A DNA stretch of 64,000 nucleotides from Flavobacterium silvaticum (GCF_012911565.1 NZ_JAAMPU010000102.1:1-64000); one strand, 5' to 3'. Positions 35,473-45,316 are shown, counted from the first letter of the stretch. The notes: generated from the letters alone by a model not told the origin. A program made the numbers and translations.

Positions 35473-35605
35473 AAAAACTTTATTGAATAGCTGCCTTTTG
35501 GAGATTAATTCTCGAATCTAATTTAAAAAAATTATTCAACAAACCGGATTCAAAGGGCGCTATTATCGTCAATTATTCTTTTTTTTGCCGTGATATTCGC
35601 CTTCT

Positions 35606-36172
35606 ATGAAAAAGCTGCTCATCTTCGCCTCGGGTGCCGGAACCAATGCCGCCAACATCATGCGCTTTTTCAAATCAGATGATAAAATCAGTGTGGCCGC
35701 AGTATTTACCAATAAGCCGGACGCAGGTGTTGTGGACAAAGCTGCCGATTATCAAATTCCTGTCGTCACATTTACAAAACAGGAATTGCTTGACGGAACC
35801 GTGTTGGATAAAATGGCGCAGTTCAATCCGGATTTAATTGTGCTTTCCGGGTTTTTGCTCCATGTTCCATCAGTAATCGTTCAGGCTTTTCCCGATAAAA
35901 TCGTCAACATACACCCGGCGCTTTTGCCAAAATATGGCGGCCACGGTATGTATGGTATGAACGTCCATAAAGCTGTCTTGGAAAACAACGAACCGGAAAC
36001 AGGAATTTCGATACACTATGTCAATGAGCAGTATGACGAAGGCGATGTGATTTTCCAGCGAAGCACTTCCGTTGCCGATTGTTCGTCTGCAGAAGAAATC
36101 GCTTTACTGGTCCAAAAGCTCGAACACGAATATTTCCCGAAAGTCATCCGTGAAATCCTTCTCGGGAAATGA
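35606..36172 (+). CDS. purN: Phosphoribosylglycinamide formyltransferase
   Basis: PurN transfers a formyl group from 10-formyl-THF to GAR in de novo purine synthesis. The 188-aa protein has the N-terminal loop FASGAGTNAANIMRFF, a LIVLSGFLLHVPS segment, and the active-site signature IVNIHPALLPKYGGHGMYG with catalytic N, H and later D (NEQYDEGDVIFQ). It is divergent from acpP and overlaps rnhA by 4 bp. purF lies 1.7 kb downstream on the same strand, so purine genes are loosely grouped here. Confidence 0.95.
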   Translation: MKKLLIFASGAGTNAANIMRFFKSDDKISVAAVFTNKPDAGVVDKAADYQIPVVTFTKQELLDGTVLDKMAQFNPDLIVLSGFLLHVPSVIVQAFPDKIVNIHPALLPKYGGHGMYGMNVHKAVLENNEPETGISIHYVNEQYDEGDVIFQRSTSVADCSSAEEIALLVQKLEHEYFPKVIREILLGK

Positions 36173-36648
36173 CACCTGAAGTCTACCTGTATACAGATGG
36201 AGCCGCAAAAGGCAATCCCGGTCCTGGCGGATACGGCGTGATCCTTGAACTCGCAGGGAAGCCTTATCGGAAGGAGTTTTACGAAGGTTTCAGACACACA
36301 ACCAATAACAGGATGGAACTGCTGGCGGTGATAGTGGGGCTTGAAAAATTGTTGCGGCCCAAAACAAAAGTGCAGGTGGTTTCTGATTCCAAATATGTTA
36401 TTGATTCGGTGGTAAAAGGTTGGGTTTTCTCATGGGAAAAGAAAGGTTTTGCCGGAAAGAAAAATCCGGATCTATGGAAACGGTTCCTTAAGATTTACCG
36501 GCAGCATGAGGTTACTTTTAAGTGGATCAAAGGTCATAACGCACACCCGCAGAATGAACGTTGTGATGAATTGGCAGTCATGGCTTCAGGCCTTCCACAA
36601 CTTTCGATAGATTCTTTTTATGAAAAAGAAGACGGAAAAATGTTTTAA
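36169..36648 (+). CDS. rnhA: Ribonuclease HI
   Basis: RNase HI degrades RNA in RNA-DNA hybrids. The 159-aa protein holds the four carboxylates in order: D10 (YTDGAAKGNPGPGGYG), E50 (NNRMELLAV), D73 (VVSDSKYVI) and D133 (NERCDELA), with H123 in KGHNAHPQ. The basic handle region is present (WSWEKKGFAGKKNPDLWKRF-like, about 87-106). It overlaps purN by 4 bp (ATGA), so translation is coupled. Confidence 0.96.
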   Translation: MTPEVYLYTDGAAKGNPGPGGYGVILELAGKPYRKEFYEGFRHTTNNRMELLAVIVGLEKLLRPKTKVQVVSDSKYVIDSVVKGWVFSWEKKGFAGKKNPDLWKRFLKIYRQHEVTFKWIKGHNAHPQNERCDELAVMASGLPQLSIDSFYEKEDGKMF

Positions 36649-36699
36649 TCCGCTGAATTTTACCGTTTTATTTTGGCAAAACTTTACAATGGGAATGGG

Positions 36700-36730
36700 T
36701 TGCACGGTTCTTTGTTTCGGTTTATCTTTG
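36700..36730 (+). promoter_or_regulatory. Promoter of the PfkB-family kinase gene
   Basis: TTG at 36700-36702, a 20-bp spacer and exact TATCTTTG at 36723-36730, 21 bp before the ATG. Confidence 0.75.
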
Positions 36731-36751
36731 CCGCTTTATTGAAACCTTCAA

Positions 36752-37678
36752 ATGAACAAACTTCTGATTGTCGGTACCGTTGCTTTCGATGCTATCGAAA
36801 CACCGTTCGGGAAAACCGATAAGATCCTTGGCGGAGCCGCCACTTTCATTGGCCTTTCGGCTTCTTTTTTCAATGTTAAACCAGCGATTGTTTCTGTAGT
36901 TGGGGAAGATTTTCCTCAGGAACACCTCGATTTGCTTTCAAGCCGCGGCATAGATATTTCTGCCATTGAAATCGTAAAGGGCGGAAAGACTTTTTTCTGG
37001 AGCGGACGGTATCACAACGATTTGAATTCGCGCGATACATTGGAGACACAACTCAATGTTCTGGCAGATTTCAACCCGAAAGTCCCGGTTGCATTCAACG
37101 ATTCAGAAGTCGTGCTTTTAGGAAACCTGCATCCCAATATTCAGATAAGTGTGTTGGATCAAATGCAAACCAAGCCGAAACTCGTCGTTCTCGACACCAT
37201 GAATTTCTGGATGGATTGTGCGTTGGCGGAACTTAAGGAAGTCATCAAACGTGTCAATGTCATTACGATCAATGACGAAGAAGCGCGTCAGCTTTCAGGA
37301 GAATATTCACTCGTTAAGGCAGCGGCTAAAATCCAGCAAATGGGACCGCAATATGTAGTGATCAAAAAAGGCGAACACGGAGCGTTGCTGTTCCACGACA
37401 AAGAAATTTTCTTTGCGCCTGCTTTGCCGCTTGAAGAAGTATTCGACCCGACCGGAGCCGGAGATACATTCGCCGGAGGTTTCGCCGGATTCCTGGCCCA
37501 AAGTGAAAACATATCGTTTGAAAACATGAAGAACGCCGTGATTTGGGGTTCGAATATGGCTTCGTTCTGCGTAGAGCGATTCGGAACCGAGAGAATGGTG
37601 AGTTTAGAGAAAGAAGATGTGGTCAAACGCCTCAGACAATTCCGGGCGCTGACTCAGTTCGATATTGAAATAGCATAA
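36752..37678 (+). CDS. PfkB-family sugar/nucleoside kinase
   Basis: This 308-aa cytosolic kinase of the ribokinase fold has a GGAATF motif near residues 27-32, a central LDTMNFW strand (148-153) and the ATP/catalytic motif DPTGAGDTFAGG with base D238. The substrate is not evident; the sequence is not clearly ribokinase, fructokinase or adenosine kinase. It sits in its own transcription unit between rnhA and purF. A link to purine or ribose metabolism is suggested only by position. Confidence 0.85.
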   Translation: MNKLLIVGTVAFDAIETPFGKTDKILGGAATFIGLSASFFNVKPAIVSVVGEDFPQEHLDLLSSRGIDISAIEIVKGGKTFFWSGRYHNDLNSRDTLETQLNVLADFNPKVPVAFNDSEVVLLGNLHPNIQISVLDQMQTKPKLVVLDTMNFWMDCALAELKEVIKRVNVITINDEEARQLSGEYSLVKAAAKIQQMGPQYVVIKKGEHGALLFHDKEIFFAPALPLEEVFDPTGAGDTFAGGFAGFLAQSENISFENMKNAVIWGSNMASFCVERFGTERMVSLEKEDVVKRLRQFRALTQFDIEIA

Positions 37679-37692
37679 AGGCTTCGGCCTAG

Positions 37693-37717
37693 AGCCTCGG
37701 AACGCCGGGGCTTTTTT
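37693..37717 (+). terminator. Terminator after the PfkB-family gene
   Basis: AGCCTCGG at 37693-37700 pairs with CCGGGGCT at 37705-37712 (one G-U pair), followed by a T-run. Confidence 0.8.
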
Positions 37718-37824
37718 AATTGAGTTCGGGAGTTTTTAGTTCGGAAGATCGGAAGAACGGAAAATTGAAAACATTCGAAATTTGGAACAACAAACAACAA
37801 GTCGTCTGTCAAGACACCACAACT

Positions 37825-39723
37825 ATGAGCGACAAACTCACCCACGAATGCGGCATTGCTTTTCTTCGATTGAAGAAACCGCTTGATTATTATAAAGAGA
37901 AGTATGGCACTGCTTTTTACGGCATCCAGAAAATGTACCTGCTGATGGAAAAGCAGCACAATCGCGGCCAGGACGGTGCCGGTTTTGCGAGCATCAAGCT
38001 GGACCTGAATCCGGGTGAACGATACATCAGCCGCGTGCGTTCAAACGATCCGCAGCCAATCGCCGATGTGTTCAAACAAATCAACGAACGCATCAACGAT
38101 GAACTGCTCAAGCATCCGGAATATAACAACGACACGGAGTTGCTTAAACGCAAAGTGCCTTATGTCGGCGAAGTTTTTCTTGGGCACGTGCGTTACGGGA
38201 CTTTCGGGAAGAACAGTATTGAAAGCGTCCATCCGTTCCTGCGCCAGAATAACTGGATGCACAGAAACCTTATTGTCGCCGGAAATTTTAACCTGACGAA
38301 TGTCACCCAATTATTCAACAGTCTCATTGAACTCGGTCAGCATCCTAAAGAAATGGCCGATACGGTAACTGTGATGGAAAAAATAGGACACTTTTTGGAT
38401 GATGAAGTAGATGATTTATACTACGAATGCAAACAGAATGGGCTGTCCAAACGAGAAGCATCGCCTGTTATCGCTGAGAAACTTAATGTGGCCAGAATCC
38501 TCAAACGCGCTTCAAAAGGCTGGGACGGCGGTTATGCCATGGCGGGACTTTTCGGACACGGAGATGCATTCGTGATGCGCGATCCGGCAGGAATCCGTCC
38601 GGCGTATTTTTATGAAGATGATGAGGTTGTCGTTGTGGCATCAGAAAGACCTGTAATCCAGACCGTCTTCAACGTAGCATTTGAATCTGTCCAGGAATTG
38701 AAACCCGGAAATGCGCTTATCATCAAAAAGAACGGAACCGTTACCGAACAGGAAATCAATACGCCGACTGCCTATAAAGCCTGCTCTTTTGAACGCATTT
38801 ATTTTTCAAGAGGAAGCGATGCCGAAATCTACAATGAGCGCAAGGAATTAGGGCGATTGTTGCTTCCGCAGATTTTAGAGACTATCGATAAAGACACTGA
38901 CAACACTGTTTTTTCATACATTCCAAATACGGCCGAAACCGCATTTTTCGGAATGGCCGAAGCAGCCCGCGATTTCCTCAACCAACGCAAAAACCAATAT
39001 ATTCTCGACAACCGTAAAACGCTGACGGCCGAACATCTGCAGGAAATCCTGTCGGTCAAGATCCGAATGGAGAAAATCGCGATCAAAGATGCCAAGCTCA
39101 GGACTTTCATTACCGAAGACAGCTCGCGAGATGATCTTGTAGCACACGTATATGATATTACCTATGGCGTGGTAAAACCAAATGACAACCTGGTTATCCT
39201 TGATGACAGTATTGTACGCGGGACCACACTCAAGATGAGCATCCTTAAAATGATGGACCGATTGAACCCGAAGAAAATCGTCATCGTTTCATCGGCGCCA
39301 CAAATCCGTTATCCGGATTGTTACGGAATCGATATGGCGAAACTCGAAGGTCTTATCGCTTTCCAGGCAGCTCTCGCCCTATTGAAAGAACGAGGAATGC
39401 AGTATGTAATCGACGAGGTTTATGCCAAATGCAAGGCTCAGGAGAATTTGCCAGATGCCGAAATCACAAACGAAGTGATTGCCATGTACGCGCCGTTCAC
39501 CGATCAGGAAATTTCAGATAAGATTGCGCAAATGCTGCACACGCCGGACATCAAAGCCGAAGTCAGAATTATCTTCCAAACCGTCGATAATCTTCATAAA
39601 GCGTGTCCAAAGAACCTTGGCGATTGGTATTTCACAGGCGACTATCCTACACCTGGCGGTAACAGAGTGGTAAACAAAGCGTTCATGAATTTCTATGAAG
39701 GCAAAGACGCAAGAGCATATTAA
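37825..39723 (+). CDS. purF: Amidophosphoribosyltransferase (long Bacteroidota form)
   Basis: This 632-aa protein has an N-terminal class II glutamine amidotransferase domain (C9 in HECGIAF; RGQDGAGFASI, VFLGHVRYGTFG) and a C-terminal phosphoribosyltransferase domain with the PRPP loop LVILDDSIVRGTT. By family it commits PRPP to purine synthesis. It is longer than E. coli PurF (505 aa), and Cys is not directly after Met, so either an eight-residue leader is removed or this is a paralog using another arrangement. The ATG at 37825 is chosen; the frame upstream is low-complexity intergenic DNA. Confidence 0.85.
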   Translation: MSDKLTHECGIAFLRLKKPLDYYKEKYGTAFYGIQKMYLLMEKQHNRGQDGAGFASIKLDLNPGERYISRVRSNDPQPIADVFKQINERINDELLKHPEYNNDTELLKRKVPYVGEVFLGHVRYGTFGKNSIESVHPFLRQNNWMHRNLIVAGNFNLTNVTQLFNSLIELGQHPKEMADTVTVMEKIGHFLDDEVDDLYYECKQNGLSKREASPVIAEKLNVARILKRASKGWDGGYAMAGLFGHGDAFVMRDPAGIRPAYFYEDDEVVVVASERPVIQTVFNVAFESVQELKPGNALIIKKNGTVTEQEINTPTAYKACSFERIYFSRGSDAEIYNERKELGRLLLPQILETIDKDTDNTVFSYIPNTAETAFFGMAEAARDFLNQRKNQYILDNRKTLTAEHLQEILSVKIRMEKIAIKDAKLRTFITEDSSRDDLVAHVYDITYGVVKPNDNLVILDDSIVRGTTLKMSILKMMDRLNPKKIVIVSSAPQIRYPDCYGIDMAKLEGLIAFQAALALLKERGMQYVIDEVYAKCKAQENLPDAEITNEVIAMYAPFTDQEISDKIAQMLHTPDIKAEVRIIFQTVDNLHKACPKNLGDWYFTGDYPTPGGNRVVNKAFMNFYEGKDARAY

Positions 39724-39731
39724 ACGCATCT

Positions 39732-39765
39732 AAATCGATATAGTTGAGACACTTTATCGATTTTT
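39732..39765 (+). terminator. Terminator after purF
   Basis: AAATCGATA at 39732-39740 pairs with TATCGATTT at 39755-39763, followed by T residues. Confidence 0.75.
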
Positions 39766-39786
39766 GATGTATTTCGTCTAATTTAT

Positions 39787-39817
39787 TTGTTTTAAACGAA
39801 TTAACAATATACATTCG
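39787..39817 (+). promoter_or_regulatory. Promoter of the 39.8 kb small RNA candidate
   Basis: TTG at 39787-39789, a 20-bp spacer and TACATTCG at 39810-39817 (7/8 match to TAnnTTTG). Transcription would begin near 39821-39823. Confidence 0.5.
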
Positions 39818-39821
39818 TATC

Positions 39822-39896
39822 ACCATAGCATTAGTAGGTTAAGTTTATGGTAGATTTGGGGCAAAAAGGGTGAAGTTTACTTCACCTTTTTTATTT
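39822..39896 (+). ncRNA. Candidate intergenic small RNA, about 75 nt
   Basis: This short transcript is predicted between the purF terminator and the sodA terminator. It has a promoter-like pair upstream and a 5' stem ACCATA (39822-39827) with TATGGT (39846-39851) whose loop holds GGTTAAG (39837-39843). It ends in terminator GGTGAAG/CTTCACC (stem extended by A/T pairs, 39863-39896) and a T-run. There is no credible ORF. It could also be a processed purF 3' fragment, but the purF terminator lies in between. Confidence 0.5.
39863..39896 (+). terminator. Terminator of the 39.8 kb small RNA candidate
   Basis: GGTGAAG/CTTCACC stem with a TTTA loop, flanked by A-run and T-run that extend the pairing. 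Confidence 0.8.
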
Positions 39897-39932
39897 TGTA
39901 AAAGTTAGATTCTACAGAATCAATAGCATAAA

Positions 39933-39963
39933 AAAAGCGGCACTCAATAAGTGCCGCTTTTTA
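39933..39963. terminator. Terminator downstream of sodA
   Basis: AAAAAGCGGCACT at 39933-39945 pairs with AGTGCCGCTTTTT at 39951-39963. Flanking A and T runs make it usable from both strands; its main job is probably to end sodA. Confidence 0.85.
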
Positions 39964-40005
39964 TTTCTCCAGTTCGTTAGTCTTCGATCTTCCGATCTTC
40001 CAACT

Positions 40006-40614
40006 TTATTTCTCCGTCGCGTATCGTCTCGCCACTTCAGTCCAATTGATCACATTAAAAAATGCCTCAATGTAATCCGGACGGCGGTTCTGGTAATTCA
40101 AATAGTATGCGTGTTCCCAAACGTCCATTCCTAAGATTGGTGTTCCGCCACAACCTACTTCAGGCATTAAAGGATTGTCCTGGTTCGGCGTTCCGCAAAC
40201 GTCGAGCTTTCCACCATCTTTTACGCAAAGCCACGCCCAACCGGAACCAAATTGTGTTGCACCGGCCTTTGCAAACTTAGCCTTGAATTCATCGAACGAT
40301 CCAAAATCGCGATCGATTGCAGCTGCCAACTCGCCCGTAGGTTGTCCGCCTCCGTTTGGAGACATGACCGTCCAGAATAAATTGTGGTTGTAAAATCCGC
40401 CTCCGTTATTACGCACGGCAGCATTCTTTTTATCTAGGTTGATCAGGATATTTTCAATCGTCTTACCTTCCATGTCCGTTCCCTGGATGGCCGCGTTGAG
40501 GTTCGTAGTATAAGCCTGATGGTGTTTGGTATGGTGGATTTCCATGGTACGCGCATCAATATGCGGCTCAAGCGCATCATACGCATACGGCAATTTTGGT
40601 AGTTCAAATGCCAT
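40006..40614 (-). CDS. sodA: Superoxide dismutase, Mn/Fe type
   Basis: This enzyme dismutates superoxide to hydrogen peroxide and oxygen. The 202-aa protein starts [35 protein letters not shown], with metal ligand H27, a second His in YNHNLFW, and Asp and His in [23 protein letters not shown] and TPNQDNPLM favour the Mn or cambialistic type over strict Fe. It stands alone on the minus strand between two candidate non-coding elements. A TATCTTTA -7-like element (40655-40662, minus strand) lies about 40 bp upstream. Confidence 0.95.
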   Translation of the reverse strand: MAFELPKLPYAYDALEPHIDARTMEIHHTKHHQAYTTNLNAAIQGTDMEGKTIENILINLDKKNAAVRNNGGGFYNHNLFWTVMSPNGGGQPTGELAAAIDRDFGSFDEFKAKFAKAGATQFGSGWAWLCVKDGGKLDVCGTPNQDNPLMPEVGCGGTPILGMDVWEHAYYLNYQNRRPDYIEAFFNVINWTEVARRYATEK

Positions 40615-40654
40615 AATAGTGTTTGTTAAATACGTTATTAAATATTTTCAAATT

Positions 40655-40662
40655 TAAAGATA
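40655..40662 (-). promoter_or_regulatory. Putative -7 element of sodA
   Basis: The minus strand reads TATCTTTA, 7/8 match to TAnnTTTG, 40 bp before the sodA ATG. No -33 TTG is evident. Confidence 0.4.
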
Positions 40663-40735
40663 TAACTTTGGAAAGGAAAGCTGTTTGCCGTTATAATTTT
40701 TTTAAATGCAACATCTTGGCTTCCATAAACTTTTC

Positions 40736-40888
40736 TCAGGAGCTGTTTCCTGCTGCCCGCTTCAAGCTTTCTCATAACGGCGGGTTTTACGAACCGCCGC
40801 TCAGCTTCCGTTGGTCGCTGGCGCCGCTTTGTGAAACCAACGCCGTTCTCTCAAAAGGCTTTACGCTTGCATCAGGGCTAGGCCCCGA
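40736..40888. repeat. Structured GC-rich element, probably a dispersed flavobacterial repeat
   Basis: About 150 bp unlike the AT-rich DNA around it. Conserved-looking ends are CAGGAGCTGTTTCCTGCTG at 40738-40756 and ATCAGGGCTAGGCCCC at 40871-40886. Pairing: CAGGA/TCCTG at 40738-40752; long-range GCCC (40755-40758) with GGGC (40875-40878) and CAAGC (40763-40767) with GCTTG (40865-40869); inner hairpins CGGCGG/CCGCCG (40778-40799) and CGTTGGT/ACCAACG (40809-40842). From memory, elements with these ends and a variable middle recur between genes in Flavobacterium; this was not checked. No ORF or target-site duplication. Confidence 0.5.
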
Positions 40889-40906
40889 ATTTGTAACAAC
40901 TGAATT

Positions 40907-43900
40907 TTGGATACGAAATCATTTTCTATTTACGACGCATCGGCAGGTTCGGGAAAGACCCATACGCTGGTCAAGGAATATCTCAAAATCGTGTTGCGTT
41001 CCCAAAAACCGGATGCGTATCGGAACATCCTGGCCATCACGTTTACGAACAAGGCCGTCCATGAAATGAAAACCCGAATCGTGGACACGTTGTTTGAATT
41101 CACAAAAGACAATCCGTCAGGGAAAGCACTTCAAATGCTTGCAGACATTTCTTTTGAAACCGGAATTCCGGAGGCAAAACTGCGCGAAAAAGCAAAAGTC
41201 GTCATCCGTCATTTGATCCATAATTATGCGGCTTTCGATATTTCGACAATCGATAAATTCACGCATCGCGTCATCCGTGCTTTTGCCAGAGATTTGAATC
41301 TGCCGTCAACTTTCGAAATCTCACTCGACACAGATAATCTATTGGCTGAGGCTGTCGACAGTATTATCGCCAGGGCTGGTGAAGATCCGATCCTCACCAA
41401 ACTGCTCATAGACTTCACCCTCGAAAAAACCGACAGCGACAAATCCTGGGACATTTCACGCGAAATCCTCGATACCGGAAAACTCGCGCTCAACGAAAAT
41501 CACCGAAAGGAGTTATTGCATTTCAAGGACAAACCTATCGAGCAGTTCCTTGAAATCAAGAATCGGTTGTTCGAAGCAGTGAAATCACTCGAGCAGGAAG
41601 CATCAGAATTGGCAAATCAGGCGCTGGAATTGATGTCAGCCAATGGAATCGAGCAAAAATCCTTTTACAGTTCCTACATCCCGAAGCATTTTGTCAAAAT
41701 CGCATCGGGTCAACTTATTCCGCACGAAGGCCATCTCAGATATTTGCGTGAAGAAGACGGGAAACGGTATTCGGCATCAGTCCATCCGTCTCAAAAAGCG
41801 GCGATTGATACGATAGGGAATGAACTTCTGGCACTGCTTATCGGCATCAATTCGATTGCGGTAAAACAACTGTTCTATCTGGCTTTCCTTAGAAATATCA
41901 CGCCTTTGTCGCTTCTGAACACCATAACATCTGAACTCGCAAAAATCCAGGATGAGCAAAACATACTGTCGATTTCTGAATTCAACGCCATCATCCATAA
42001 CGAAATCCAGGGACAACCCGCACCGTTCATTTACGAACGATTGGGCGAAAGATATCGTCATTTTTTCATAGATGAATTTCAGGATACGTCAGAAATGCAA
42101 TGGCAGAATCTGGTTCCGCTTATAGATAATGCGCTTGCCGGCCAGGATGAATACGGGACTAAAGGAACGCTAATGATTGTCGGCGACCCAAAACAATCCA
42201 TTTACCGCTGGCGTGGTGGAAAAGCCGAACAATTCATTGCCTTGTCCAAAACCGAAAATCCGTTTTCGAATAAAGACAAGCAGAACTACTCGCTCGAGAC
42301 CAACTGGCGCAGTTATTCCGAAGTGATTTCATTCAACAACGACTTTTTTAAATTCCTGTCGAATCGCTTCGAGCACGTCGATTACGCCGATTTGTATCGG
42401 AACAAAAGTTTCCAGAAATCGACACATAAAACCGGTGGTTATGTCACTATTTCGTTTCTCGATGAGGCAGATGAAGCCGATGAAGATCCATATGCAATCG
42501 CCACACTGAAAAACATTCGTCAATTGCAGGAAAAAGGTTTTAGGTTCAGTGAGATTGCTATCCTGACACGCAAAAGACAGCAGGGAATTTCACTCGCGCG
42601 ACATTTGAATGAGAATAATATTCCTATTATTTCGTCGGAAACGCTTCAGCTCGAAGCATCGTCAAAAGTTCAGTTTTTATTGGCTTTTCTCAAATATCTG
42701 TACAACAGGAAAGATGTCGAATCGAAGGCAAAATGGCTGTATCGCATTGGGAAACTCACGAATCAAAAAAGCAAACTGCCAGATTTCATTGCGGCCGGAT
42801 TGGCTTTTCGCGATGATATTTCACTTGGGAAATGGCTCGGCCAACTCGGAATAGGCTTGCAGTTTGACGAATTAAGGAAAAAAGCGCTTTATGAAACAGT
42901 CGAAAGTATCGTTTCGGCGACTTTGAAGGAAACAGATGCTTACGTGCAATACTTTCTCGACATTGTTCTGGAGCGTGAAGTTCAGTATCAATCGGGACTT
43001 GGGAATTTTCTCGATTATTGGGAACAGCACGGTGACCGGTTCAGCATTCCGTCACCTGAAGGCAAAGATGCGGTTCGGATTATGACCATCCATAAATCAA
43101 AAGGGCTTGAATTTCCAGTTGTGATTTTTCCGTATGCCGAGGAAGATTTTTCAAGACGTCCGAGCGATAAGGTATGGGTTCCGAGCAATGACGAACTTGT
43201 CGGTTTGCCGCGTCTGTTGACCGATGTAAGCAGCAAAATGAACGATTTGGGCCAGGAAGCGAGTGAAATCTATCTGCAGAAAAAGCAGGAAGAAATGCTT
43301 GATATCATCAATGTTTTGTACGTGGCATTGACCCGGGCGGAGGAACAATTGTATGTGATTTCTGCTATGAATTTTACCGCGAAAGGTGAGTTGATGCAGA
43401 ATAACCTGTCGGCATTTTTCATTGAATTCCTTACGAATTTAGGGCTGTTCGACAGATCAAGATTTTCATATGGATTCGGTGACGATAAAAAGATATCGGC
43501 CCAAAAACCACAAATGGCCGAACCCGAAAGCATCCGTCAGGTGGCATCTGCATTGGACATGGAAGACATTAAAATTGCGCGTCGCGAAGCCTTGATGTGG
43601 GATTCGGAACAGGCAAAAGCGATTGGGTTCGGAAACACGGTCCATGAAATCCTGTCGCAAATCAATACTTCGGAAGATTTGGAGATTGTGCTTGACACAG
43701 CAGAAATACAGGGATTGATTACGCCTTTGATCCGTCAGCAAATCAAAAGCATCGCGCTTGAAATTGTGAACCATGAGGATTTATCGCCTTTTTTTAGTTC
43801 CGGTTACAGTCAATATCGGGAGCAAACCATCATCAGTAGGAAAGGTAGAACGATAAAGCCCGACAGGATTGCCATCGATGCATCCGGAAACGCCTATCTG

Positions 43901-44044
43901 CTCGATTATAAAACCGGCGCGCATAATCCGAAATACGAACACCAGCTCTCTGAATATGCAGATGCATTGGCTGAAATGGGCTTTTCCGTCGTGAAAAAAA
44001 TGCTTGTCTATACAGCCGGCCCGGTAAAAGTGATAGCTTTGTAG
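40907..44044 (+). CDS. AddA/RecB-like UvrD-type helicase-nuclease
   Basis: This 1045-aa protein unwinds and processes double-strand ends for recombination repair. Helicase motifs in order: Walker A ASAGSGKT (11-18), [52 protein letters not shown] and [14 protein letters not shown]-terminal PD-(D/E)XK nuclease shows [20 protein letters not shown]. The only start that keeps Walker A is TTG at 40907, since a stop lies two codons upstream. The probable partner, an AddB-like nuclease, is 2.8 kb downstream beyond kbl and ompA. A 20-bp gap leads to kbl. Confidence 0.9.
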   Translation: MDTKSFSIYDASAGSGKTHTLVKEYLKIVLRSQKPDAYRNILAITFTNKAVHEMKTRIVDTLFEFTKDNPSGKALQMLADISFETGIPEAKLREKAKVVIRHLIHNYAAFDISTIDKFTHRVIRAFARDLNLPSTFEISLDTDNLLAEAVDSIIARAGEDPILTKLLIDFTLEKTDSDKSWDISREILDTGKLALNENHRKELLHFKDKPIEQFLEIKNRLFEAVKSLEQEASELANQALELMSANGIEQKSFYSSYIPKHFVKIASGQLIPHEGHLRYLREEDGKRYSASVHPSQKAAIDTIGNELLALLIGINSIAVKQLFYLAFLRNITPLSLLNTITSELAKIQDEQNILSISEFNAIIHNEIQGQPAPFIYERLGERYRHFFIDEFQDTSEMQWQNLVPLIDNALAGQDEYGTKGTLMIVGDPKQSIYRWRGGKAEQFIALSKTENPFSNKDKQNYSLETNWRSYSEVISFNNDFFKFLSNRFEHVDYADLYRNKSFQKSTHKTGGYVTISFLDEADEADEDPYAIATLKNIRQLQEKGFRFSEIAILTRKRQQGISLARHLNENNIPIISSETLQLEASSKVQFLLAFLKYLYNRKDVESKAKWLYRIGKLTNQKSKLPDFIAAGLAFRDDISLGKWLGQLGIGLQFDELRKKALYETVESIVSATLKETDAYVQYFLDIVLEREVQYQSGLGNFLDYWEQHGDRFSIPSPEGKDAVRIMTIHKSKGLEFPVVIFPYAEEDFSRRPSDKVWVPSNDELVGLPRLLTDVSSKMNDLGQEASEIYLQKKQEEMLDIINVLYVALTRAEEQLYVISAMNFTAKGELMQNNLSAFFIEFLTNLGLFDRSRFSYGFGDDKKISAQKPQMAEPESIRQVASALDMEDIKIARREALMWDSEQAKAIGFGNTVHEILSQINTSEDLEIVLDTAEIQGLITPLIRQQIKSIALEIVNHEDLSPFFSSGYSQYREQTIISRKGRTIKPDRIAIDASGNAYLLDYKTGAHNPKYEHQLSEYADALAEMGFSVVKKMLVYTAGPVKVIAL

Positions 44045-44064
44045 CAAACTGCAAAACACGATTT

Positions 44065-45258
44065 ATGTACGGTAACATACAACAACGCTTACAACAGGAA
44101 CTGGCCGAAATAGAGGCGAACGGCCTGTTTAAAAAAGAACGCATCATCACTTCGCCCCAAGGTGCCGAAATCACGATTTCTACAGGTGAAACGGTATTGA
44201 ATTTCTGCGCTAACAATTACCTCGGATTGTCTTCTCATCCGGAAGTGATACAAGCTGCAAAAGACGCGCTTGATACGCACGGATTCGGGATGTCTTCGGT
44301 TCGTTTCATCTGCGGAACACAAGACATTCACAAGGATCTTGAAAAGGCTATCGCCGATTTTTACGGAACCGAAGACACCATTTTGTATGCCGCTGCTTTT
44401 GATGCGAACGGAGGTGTTTTTGAACCATTGTTTGGGGAAGAAGATGCGATTATTTCAGACAGTCTGAACCATGCTTCAATCATTGATGGAGTCAGGCTGT
44501 GCAAGGCAAAACGCTATAGGTACGAAAACAGCAATATGGCTGATCTTGAAGCACAATTAATCGCGGCAAATGCAGCCGGCGCACGTAATAAAATCATTGT
44601 CACCGACGGTGTTTTTTCTATGGACGGATTGGTTGCTCCGTTGGATAAAATATGTGATCTGGCCGATAAATACGATGCACTTGTGATGGTTGACGAATGC
44701 CACGCAGCAGGCTTCATTGGAGAAACCGGGAAAGGGACCATGGAGGCAAAAGGGGTGATGGGCCGAATCGACATCATAACAGGAACGTTGGGCAAAGCGT
44801 TAGGCGGGGCCATGGGCGGATATACCACCGGAAAAAAGGAAATCATAGAAATATTACGCCAGAGATCAAGGCCTTATTTGTTTTCCAATTCGCTTTCCCC
44901 AGCAATAGTCGGCGCCTCATTGAAGGTCTTTGAACTGTTAAAAAAAGACACCAATCTGCGAGATAAACTCGAATGGAATACGAATTATTTTAAGAAAGGA
45001 ATGTTAGATGCAGGTTTCGACATAGTTAATGGAGACTCGGCGATTGTTCCTGTAATGTTATACGATGCCAAGCTGGCTCAGCAAATGGCCAGTGAGTTGC
45101 TTAAAGAAGGCATTTATGTAATTGGCTTCTTTTTCCCAGTGGTACCAAAGGATAAGGCGAGAATCCGGGTGCAATTGTCCGCGGCTCACAGTCAGGATCA
45201 TCTCGATAAAGCGATTGCGGCTTTCATCAAAGTAGCCAAGTATTTACAGGTGATTTGA
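44065..45258 (+). CDS. kbl: Glycine C-acetyltransferase (2-amino-3-ketobutyrate CoA ligase)
   Basis: This PLP enzyme of the alpha-oxoamine synthase family cleaves 2-amino-3-ketobutyrate with CoA to glycine and acetyl-CoA in threonine degradation. The 397-aa length is standard. Motifs: [49 protein letters not shown], and the PLP lysine in [17 protein letters not shown]. The usual partner threonine dehydrogenase is not in the window. It starts 20 bp after the addA-like stop, so it may be cotranscribed. A weak hairpin follows. Confidence 0.94.
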   Translation: MYGNIQQRLQQELAEIEANGLFKKERIITSPQGAEITISTGETVLNFCANNYLGLSSHPEVIQAAKDALDTHGFGMSSVRFICGTQDIHKDLEKAIADFYGTEDTILYAAAFDANGGVFEPLFGEEDAIISDSLNHASIIDGVRLCKAKRYRYENSNMADLEAQLIAANAAGARNKIIVTDGVFSMDGLVAPLDKICDLADKYDALVMVDECHAAGFIGETGKGTMEAKGVMGRIDIITGTLGKALGGAMGGYTTGKKEIIEILRQRSRPYLFSNSLSPAIVGASLKVFELLKKDTNLRDKLEWNTNYFKKGMLDAGFDIVNGDSAIVPVMLYDAKLAQQMASELLKEGIYVIGFFFPVVPKDKARIRVQLSAAHSQDHLDKAIAAFIKVAKYLQVI

Positions 45259-45286
45259 CCCTAAAAATGAAGGAAATGTTTTATCT

Positions 45287-45306
45287 TAACAATATGTTAT
45301 TTTTTT
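45287..45306 (+). terminator. Weak terminator-like hairpin after kbl
   Basis: TAACA at 45287-45291 pairs with TGTTA at 45295-45299, followed by seven T residues. The stem is only 5 bp of mostly A-T pairs. Confidence 0.4.
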
Positions 45307-45316
45307 AACATTTCAC

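Noticed and set aside
37745..37760. AGATCGGAAGAAC resembles the start of a common sequencing adapter
   Set aside because: It differs at the critical base, continues with unrelated sequence, and a related copy occurs at 39988-40001, so it is genomic low-complexity DNA.
39909..39922. GATTCTACAGAATC palindrome as an operator
   Set aside because: It is a single short palindrome between two terminators with no promoter or gene to control.
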